11,380 nt of DNA from Christensenella sp. (GTDB lineage: Bacteria; Bacillota; Clostridia; Christensenellales; Maliibacteriaceae), in the NCBI GenBank assembly GCA_019420085.1, contig JAHZHV010000080.1, positions 7,099 through 18,478 on the forward strand, given 5' to 3'. The position numbers and the translations under genes were made by a program. Below are positions 7,230 through 11,380 of this stretch, in pieces. Below the pieces are notes generated by a model. It saw only the letters and a program-made list of their open reading frames with translations, ran no database searches and had not been told where the DNA came from. Every line of letters begins with the position of its first letter. The first letter of the stretch is position 1.

Positions 7230-7425
7230 CCGCATTTGCGCAAGCAAAAACACGCCCACGCAACATTCCGCCGAAGGTTGAGAAAAAACGCATGCCACGC
7301 GGCGGCAAGACAAATCCGCTCGGGGCGGAAACGTTTTGCCTTTGGCGATTGCGAAGGGAATACGCCGGCGCAGTGTCCGTGCATTTCCACACAAAAGTTT
7401 CGCCGCCCGCGCGCGGATGCGGCAC
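7230..7425. other. Intergenic stretch between divergent genes, no gene recognised
   Basis: These 196 bases sit between the two divergent promoters, within a 318-base gap between start codons (7186-7503). Both strands contain short open frames, but none has a ribosome site or family-like sequence. I saw no clear terminator, tRNA, riboswitch or repeat. The stretch is GC-rich with short C/G-rich runs. Confidence 0.6.
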
Positions 7426-7454
7426 TTGATTGATCGGTGCGGATGCAGTAAAAT
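7426..7454 (+). promoter_or_regulatory. Sigma-A promoter of the marR-MATE operon
   Basis: TTGATT (7426-7431) and TAAAAT (7449-7454) are separated by 17 bases. The predicted transcript starts near 7461 and has a leader of about 43 bases. The -10 box and start point are covered by the palindrome at 7450-7489, as expected for a promoter blocked by a bound repressor. Confidence 0.75.
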
Positions 7455-7489
7455 ACATCGTATACGATATATCGCATACGATGTATTTT
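7450..7489. promoter_or_regulatory. 40-bp near-perfect palindrome, probable double MarR operator
   Basis: Bases 7450-7469 are the reverse complement of 7470-7489 except for one position (A7464 against C7475). Inside it are two shorter sites: ATCGTATACGAT (7457-7468), itself perfectly palindromic, and ATCGCATACGAT (7471-7482), with one mismatched pair. Their centres are 14 bases apart. The element overlaps the -10 box and start point and lies 14 bases before the TTG start of the MarR gene, so autorepression by that protein is the simplest reading. It is too AT-rich and lacks a following T-tail to be a terminator. Confidence 0.8.
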
Positions 7490-7490
7490 G

Positions 7491-7498
7491 GGAGGGGG
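7491..7498 (+). promoter_or_regulatory. Ribosome binding site that sets the TTG start of the MarR gene
   Basis: GGAGGGGG lies just after the operator. Its GGAGG core is 8 bases before the TTG at 7504, in the MarR frame. No in-frame ATG occurs until residue 28, which would remove the first helix. Confidence 0.75.
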
Positions 7499-7503
7499 AT
7501 TGT

Positions 7504-7989
7504 TTGCCGCGTCATGAGAAATACCGCACGGCAAGCCATATTATTCAACTGGCGAACGCCATTATCCGGCAAAGAAATGCACAGATGCAGCTCCTGGGCC
7601 TGACGGCATGTCAGAGCGAGACTATTTTATACCTGTTGAAACAGCCCGCAGACCGCGTACTGACGGCAGGGGATGTGGCGCAGAATCTGCATTTATCGCA
7701 GTCTACGGTAGCCGGCGTGCTGAAACGATTGGAGGACAAGGGGTTGATTGTCCGCATGACGGCGACACAGGACCGCAGAAGAAGCGTTTTGTTGCTGACG
7801 GATGCGGCGCGGGCGCTGGATCAGGCGCTGTTTTCCAACGCGGTTTTAATCGAGACGATCCTGCTGGACGGCATGAATGCAGCCCAGCGGGAACAGCTGA
7901 ATCGGCTGCTGCGGCAGGCGCTTGCGAATCTCAACCAAAAAGACGGGAGGCATACGGGAAAGGATGCAGACGAATCGGGAACTGTTTGA
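7504..7989 (+). CDS. MarR-family transcriptional regulator (TTG start), repressor of the MATE operon
   Basis: A 161-residue winged-helix regulator. Residues 9-45 form the N-terminal dimerisation and helix region. The DNA-binding unit follows, with recognition helix LSQSTVAGVLKRLEDKGLI (64-82) and the wing TATQDRRRSVLLLT (86-99), which carries the MarR D-x-R-R type motif (D90-R93). The C-terminal helices (about 103-143) complete the dimer interface. The TTG at 7504 is chosen because the protein then begins PRHEKYRTASHIIQLANAI, a normal MarR N-terminus, and a ribosome site sits 8 bases upstream; rarer TTG initiation may keep the level low. Its last 26 bases overlap the MATE gene in another frame. 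The strong palindrome over its own promoter and the co-transcribed exporter suggest self-repression and induction by an exported or toxic compound; the inducer cannot be told from sequence. Confidence 0.88.
   Translation: MPRHEKYRTASHIIQLANAIIRQRNAQMQLLGLTACQSETILYLLKQPADRVLTAGDVAQNLHLSQSTVAGVLKRLEDKGLIVRMTATQDRRRSVLLLTDAARALDQALFSNAVLIETILLDGMNAAQREQLNRLLRQALANLNQKDGRHTGKDADESGTV
7945..7963 (+). promoter_or_regulatory. Ribosome binding region of the MATE gene, inside the MarR gene
   Basis: GGGAGG (7945-7950) lies 13 bases before the ATG at 7964, and a second purine run GGGAAAGG (7956-7963) directly abuts it. Neither spacing is ideal, so efficient initiation probably depends on ribosomes finishing the overlapping MarR gene (stop at 7987-7989). 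Confidence 0.5.
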
Positions 7990-9352
7990 AACGATGCCGG
8001 TAAGAAAAGCGCTTGCGACCCTTGCGATACCGACGGTGATCAGCCAGCTGATCACGATGATCTATAATCTTGCCGATACTTTTTTTATCGGACGGACAAA
8101 CGACCCATATAAAGTTGCGGCCGCATCCGTATCGTTTGTACTGTTTTTCGTCATGAATGCGCTGGCAAATCTGTTCGGCGTCGGCGGCGGAAGCCTGATT
8201 TCAAGGCTGCTGGGACGCAAACAGGAACATGAGGCCGGTATGGTGTGTGCATTCAGCATCTATGGAACGATCGCCGTGACGCTGGTGTATTCACTTGGGT
8301 GCCTTGTGTTTATGGATCCGCTTTTGCGTTTAATCGGTGCAAGCGACAACACCATCGCGTATGCACGCGCATACGCGATGTGGGTTGTCGTGATTGGCGG
8401 CATTCCTTCGACGCTCAGCATGGCGATGGCGCATCTGCTGCGAAGCGAGGGACATGCTTCGCAGGCCTCTTTCGGCCTGGGAATGGGCGGCGTGATCAAT
8501 ATGGTGCTGGATCCGCTGTTTATGTTTGTTCTGCTTGCGCCCGGACAGGAAGTTACGGGTGCGGCTGTGGCGACGATGCTGTCAAACTGCATTGCATTGG
8601 CATATTTTTGGATCGTGTTTGTGCGGTTGCGCCGTACGACGATTTTGCGGATTTCGCCGCGGCTGGTGCCGCAGGGATTTGCGTATGCGGGACGCATTTT
8701 TGCAGTCGGATTGCCGTCTGCGCTTGGCTCGCTGCTGGCATGTGTTGCCAATACATGTATTAATGCATTGGCCGCCGGATACGGCGACATACCCGTTGCG
8801 GCATTTGGCATCGTCAAGAAGATCGATATGTTGCCGATGAACATCGGCATGGGTTTGTGTCAGGGGATGATGCCGCTTGTTGCGTATAATTACGCTTCCG
8901 GCAATTATGCGCGCATGAAACAGACGGCGTCCTGTGCAAGACTGTGGGGGATGCTCTGCGCCGCGGCGTGCGTGGTGACGTTTGAAGTTTTTGCGCAGGG
9001 GATTGTGCGTATTTTTATCGATGAAGTACAGACGGTACAAATGGGCGTGCGTTTTCTTCGCATCTGCTGCCTGGCAACGCCGCTGATGATCTGCAACTTC
9101 CAGATGAGTTATACCTTCCAGGCGATGGGGATGGGAAAACAGTCGCTGTTTTTAACGTCATGCCGGCAGGGCCTGATCAATATTCCGCTATTATTTGCGA
9201 TGAACGCACTGTTCGGTGTATATGGCGTGGTTTGGACGCAATTTTTGGCAGATTTGCTGACGGTAGTATTATCCGCCGTGTTATACCGGCGCGTGGTACA
9301 TACGCTCGCCACGGCAATGGATAAAAAAGTGCCCGCGCAGGCGGCGCAATGA
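7964..9352 (+). CDS. MATE-family multidrug/Na+ (or H+) antiporter
   Basis: A 462-residue inner-membrane exporter with about 12 predicted membrane segments in two similar halves. MATE signatures include the amphipathic start NRELFETMPVRKAL (4-17), PTVISQLITMIYNLADTFFI (23-42), GVGGGSLISRLLG (72-84), GLGMGGVINMVLDPLF (171-186), and the second-half loop GMMPLVAYNYASGNYARM (301-318). The ATG at 7964 is preferred because NRELFETMP is a common N-terminus in this family; a TTG at 7922 would add 14 unlikely residues. The family exports cationic drugs, toxins or metabolites using a sodium or proton gradient; which ion and substrate apply here is unknown. It overlaps the MarR gene by 26 bases, so expression should be coupled to and controlled by that repressor. 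A strong terminator follows 10 bases after the stop. Confidence 0.93.
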   Translation: MQTNRELFETMPVRKALATLAIPTVISQLITMIYNLADTFFIGRTNDPYKVAAASVSFVLFFVMNALANLFGVGGGSLISRLLGRKQEHEAGMVCAFSIYGTIAVTLVYSLGCLVFMDPLLRLIGASDNTIAYARAYAMWVVVIGGIPSTLSMAMAHLLRSEGHASQASFGLGMGGVINMVLDPLFMFVLLAPGQEVTGAAVATMLSNCIALAYFWIVFVRLRRTTILRISPRLVPQGFAYAGRIFAVGLPSALGSLLACVANTCINALAAGYGDIPVAAFGIVKKIDMLPMNIGMGLCQGMMPLVAYNYASGNYARMKQTASCARLWGMLCAAACVVTFEVFAQGIVRIFIDEVQTVQMGVRFLRICCLATPLMICNFQMSYTFQAMGMGKQSLFLTSCRQGLINIPLLFAMNALFGVYGVVWTQFLADLLTVVLSAVLYRRVVHTLATAMDKKVPAQAAQ

Positions 9353-9362
9353 GCCGAAAAAC

Positions 9363-9392
9363 AAAAAAAGGAGGCGACTGCCTCCTTTTTTT
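9363..9392. terminator. Perfect bidirectional intrinsic terminator between the MATE gene and gpmI
   Basis: AAAAAAAGGAGGC (9363-9375) is perfectly complementary to 9380-9392 around the 4-base loop GACT. Seven T's follow the GC part of the stem on each strand, so it can stop both converging transcripts. Confidence 0.95.
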
Positions 9393-9414
9393 CTTTTCTC
9401 AAAGGGGAGCTGAA

Positions 9415-10959
9415 TCAGCGAATCAACAGGGATTCACCGGTCATTTCAGCCGGCTTTTCGATTCCCATCATATCCAGCAGCGTCGGTGCAAGATCGGCCA
9501 GACGGCCGCCTTCACGCAATTTCATGCCGCGATAGGCTTCGCCCACGACGATGCAGGGAACGGGGTTGGTCGTATGTGCCGTAAAGGGTTGATGCGTTTC
9601 CAGATCAACCATGCGATCGGCATTGCCGTGATCTGCCGTGACGATGCACTGTCCGCCGTTTTTCAAAATGGCATCCACGACGCGGCCGACACATTCGTCA
9701 ACCGTACGCACGGCGGCAACGGCGGCGTCCATCACACCGGTATGCCCGACCATGTCGCAGTTGGCAAAGTTTAAGATCATGGCGTCGTATTTATCCGCAT
9801 CGACCTGGCGCAGAACTTCCTCGGTGACTTCCAATGCGCTCATTTCGGGCTTGAGGTCATAGGTTGCGACCTTCGGGGAAGGAATCAAAATCCGATCCTC
9901 ACCCTCGTTGGGCGCTTCAACGCCGCCATTGAAGAAGAACGTTACATGCGCATATTTCTCGGTCTCAGCAATGCGCAGCTGGCGAAGCCCTTTCTGCGCA
10001 AAGACCTGTCCAAGCGTATTGTTCAGACTCTGCGGCGGGAAGGCAATCTCGAGGTTCTGGAACGTGGCGTCATAGCGCGTCATCGAAACAAAACCAACCT
10101 TGAAGTAGCCCTTCTTGCGCGTGAATCCGTCAAACGCCGGATCGATAAAGGTTCGCGTCAGTTCGCGGGCGCGGTCAGGACGGAAGTTGAAGAAGATGAT
10201 GCCGTCGCCTTCTTCCACAGTTGCCACGGGTTTGCCGTCCTCGACGATGACGCTGGGCTGAACAAATTCATCGGTCTCATCCAAGTCGTAAGAGGCCTGC
10301 ATTGCACAGACGGGGCAGGAGAACTCCTTGCCTTCGCCCATGACGATGGCATTGTAGGCGCGCTCCACGCGCTCCCAGCGATTGTCGCGATCCATTGCCC
10401 AGTAGCGTCCCATGATGGTGGCAAATTTACCGAAGGAAAGTTCCTTCATCTTGTCCATCATCCACTTGACGTCATCTTTGCCGCTCTTGGGCGGTACGTC
10501 GCGGCCGTCCATAAAGGCATGCAGGTAGACATTGGAAAGCCCCTGACGCTTGGCAAGCTCGATCAGCGCCACGGTATGCTCCATATGCGAATGCACGCCG
10601 CCGGGGGACAGCAATCCCATGATGTGCAGCTTGCCGCCGTTTGCCTTGACCTGTTCGATGAGCTTTAAGAAGTGCTCGTTTTCAAAGAAGTCGCCGTCAT
10701 GAATCGCTTTGGTGATGCGGGTAAAGTCCTGATAGACGATGCGTCCCGCACCAATATTCAGATGACCGACTTCGGAATTGCCCATCTGTCCGGCCGGAAG
10801 CCCGACGTCCATAGCGCTTGCCGCAATCGGTGCAAACGGATAATCTTTTTTCAGCGCGTCGATGTGCGGCGTGCCCGCTGCGGCGATGGCATTGTCCTGC
10901 GTATGCGGATCAATGCCGAAGCCGTCCATGATAATCAGAGCCGTCATCGGTTTAGCCAT
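9415..10959 (-). CDS. gpmI: 2,3-bisphosphoglycerate-independent phosphoglycerate mutase
   Basis: A 514-residue cytoplasmic glycolytic enzyme that interconverts 3- and 2-phosphoglycerate through a phosphoserine intermediate, usually with two Mn2+ ions. The phosphatase-like domain is split: D12 in MDGFG (11-15) and the catalytic serine S62 in GNSEVGH (60-66) come first, then the transferase insertion with GGVHSH (120-125), DGRDVPP (151-157) and FNFRPDR (257-263). The second metal-binding part follows with EKYAHVTFF (334-342), D402 and H406 in CDMVGHTG (401-408), D443 and H444 in TADHGNAD (441-448), and H462. Length and all key residues are normal. The ATG at 10957-10959 is supported by GGAGG (complement 10968-10972) 8 bases upstream. 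It lies 25 bases after tpiA, without a terminator between them, so they form one transcript. Enolase, often next in this order, is replaced here by a terminator. Confidence 0.97.
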   Translation of the reverse strand: MAKPMTALIIMDGFGIDPHTQDNAIAAAGTPHIDALKKDYPFAPIAASAMDVGLPAGQMGNSEVGHLNIGAGRIVYQDFTRITKAIHDGDFFENEHFLKLIEQVKANGGKLHIMGLLSPGGVHSHMEHTVALIELAKRQGLSNVYLHAFMDGRDVPPKSGKDDVKWMMDKMKELSFGKFATIMGRYWAMDRDNRWERVERAYNAIVMGEGKEFSCPVCAMQASYDLDETDEFVQPSVIVEDGKPVATVEEGDGIIFFNFRPDRARELTRTFIDPAFDGFTRKKGYFKVGFVSMTRYDATFQNLEIAFPPQSLNNTLGQVFAQKGLRQLRIAETEKYAHVTFFFNGGVEAPNEGEDRILIPSPKVATYDLKPEMSALEVTEEVLRQVDADKYDAMILNFANCDMVGHTGVMDAAVAAVRTVDECVGRVVDAILKNGGQCIVTADHGNADRMVDLETHQPFTAHTTNPVPCIVVGEAYRGMKLREGGRLADLAPTLLDMMGIEKPAEMTGESLLIR

Positions 10960-10967
10960 TGACTGTT

Positions 10968-10972
10968 CCTCC
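10968..10972 (-). promoter_or_regulatory. Ribosome binding site that sets the gpmI start
   Basis: GGAGG on the - strand is 8 bases before the ATG at 10959, in the short tpiA-gpmI gap. It rules against an upstream in-frame start at 11004, which would lie inside tpiA and add 15 residues not typical of the family. Confidence 0.85.
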
Positions 10973-10984
10973 GATCCGGACGGA

Positions 10985-11380
10985 TCAAAAATGCACAACT
11001 GCACTGAAATCGTCGGCCTTGAGCGAAGCGCCGCCGATCAGACCGCCGTCGATTTCCGGCATGGCCATCAGCTCAGAAGCGTTCTTGGGATTCATGCTGC
11101 CGCCGTACTGGATGCGGACCTTCTGCGCGGTCTCAGCGCCGAAGATCTTCGTCATTTCGTCGCGGATGAAGGCGATGACTTCATTGGCCTGCTCTTTGGT
11201 TGCGGTCTTGCCGGTGCCGATGGCCCAGATGGGTTCATAAGCGATGACGGTCTTTTCTACGTCCGCGGCGTCAATGCCGGCATATGCAGCCTTGACCTGG
11301 CCGCGTACAAAGCTTTCGGTTACGCCGTCTTCACGCTGCTGCAGGGACTCGCCCACACACACGATTGGGATAAGTCCGGC
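10985..11380 (-). CDS. tpiA: Triosephosphate isomerase, C-terminal part (cut by window edge)
   Basis: The frame is open from the window end to a TGA at 10985-10987 and gives 131 residues, about the last half of a roughly 250-residue enzyme that interconverts dihydroxyacetone phosphate and glyceraldehyde 3-phosphate. Visible landmarks are GLIPIVCVGE (2-11 of the fragment), VIAYEPIWAIGTGK (45-58) with the catalytic glutamate at 49 and the flexible phosphate loop after it, and the phosphate-binding GGS and GLIGGAS segments near the end. The start codon, active-site lysine and catalytic histidine would lie off the window. It is the upstream gene of a tpiA-gpmI operon, probably preceded by gapA and pgk in the usual clostridial order, though this cannot be seen here. 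Confidence 0.97.
   Translation of the reverse strand, partial: AGLIPIVCVGESLQQREDGVTESFVRGQVKAAYAGIDAADVEKTVIAYEPIWAIGTGKTATKEQANEVIAFIRDEMTKIFGAETAQKVRIQYGGSMNPKNASELMAMPEIDGGLIGGASLKADDFSAVVHF

Noticed and set aside
7450..7489. Reading the 40-bp palindrome as a terminator or a phage attachment site
   Set aside because: It lies over a -10 box directly before a gene, is AT-rich without a following T-run, and no integrase or duplicated copy is present.
7169..7572. Several short - strand frames across the intergenic region and marR start
   Set aside because: They span the promoter and operator, lack ribosome sites, and encode no recognisable protein.
9946..10668. Open frame of 240 codons on the + strand inside gpmI
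   Set aside because: It is antisense to a fully conserved gpmI, with no ribosome site or family match.
10970..10990. Small inverted repeat GATCC/GGATC in the tpiA-gpmI gap as a terminator
   Set aside because: The stem is only 5 bp, has no T-tail, and overlaps the gpmI ribosome region, so it is likely chance.

Overview
The window looks like chromosomal DNA from a low-to-mid GC member of the Firmicutes, most likely class Clostridia. This rests on strong AGGAGG-type ribosome sites, sigma-A promoters with TATAAT-like boxes, U-tailed terminators, one GTG and one TTG start, and on the families present (MarR-led drug exporters, an EFR1-type flavodoxin/ferredoxin, a BspA-like leucine-rich protein). 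The genus cannot be fixed from the sequence alone. Both ends cut a gene (a MarR regulator on the left, tpiA on the right), so this may be a whole short contig.

Layout. Positions 1-174 hold the end of a MarR-family regulator whose stop overlaps the start of the first of two ABC half-transporters (171-1895 and 1900-3708, + strand). The pair reads as a heterodimeric multidrug exporter with one degenerate and one canonical ATP site. A bidirectional terminator (3735-3775) separates this operon from three leftward genes: an EFR1-family flavodoxin/ferredoxin protein (3799-4542), malQ (4765-6204) and a cytoplasmic BspA-like leucine-rich repeat protein (6268-7185). Each of these has its own candidate promoter. 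The malQ promoter lies partly inside the 3' end of the leucine-rich gene, and malQ has its own terminator.

From 7426 the + strand carries a second MarR-led efflux unit: a sigma-A promoter overlapped by a 40-bp near-perfect palindrome, a MarR regulator with a TTG start (7504-7989), and a MATE exporter (7964-9352) overlapping it by 26 bases. A perfect 13-bp bidirectional terminator (9363-9392) separates it from the leftward glycolytic pair gpmI (9415-10959) and tpiA (10985 to the window end).

The window thus combines housekeeping carbon metabolism (lower glycolysis, alpha-glucan processing) with two separate MarR-controlled export modules. No phage, transposon, CRISPR, RNA gene or evident defence system was seen, and I do not see a clearly new system. 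The points most worth a second look are the double operator in front of the MarR-MATE operon, the fold-back inverted repeat at the left edge, the signal-less leucine-rich protein with its non-repeat tail, and the stand-alone EFR1 gene.
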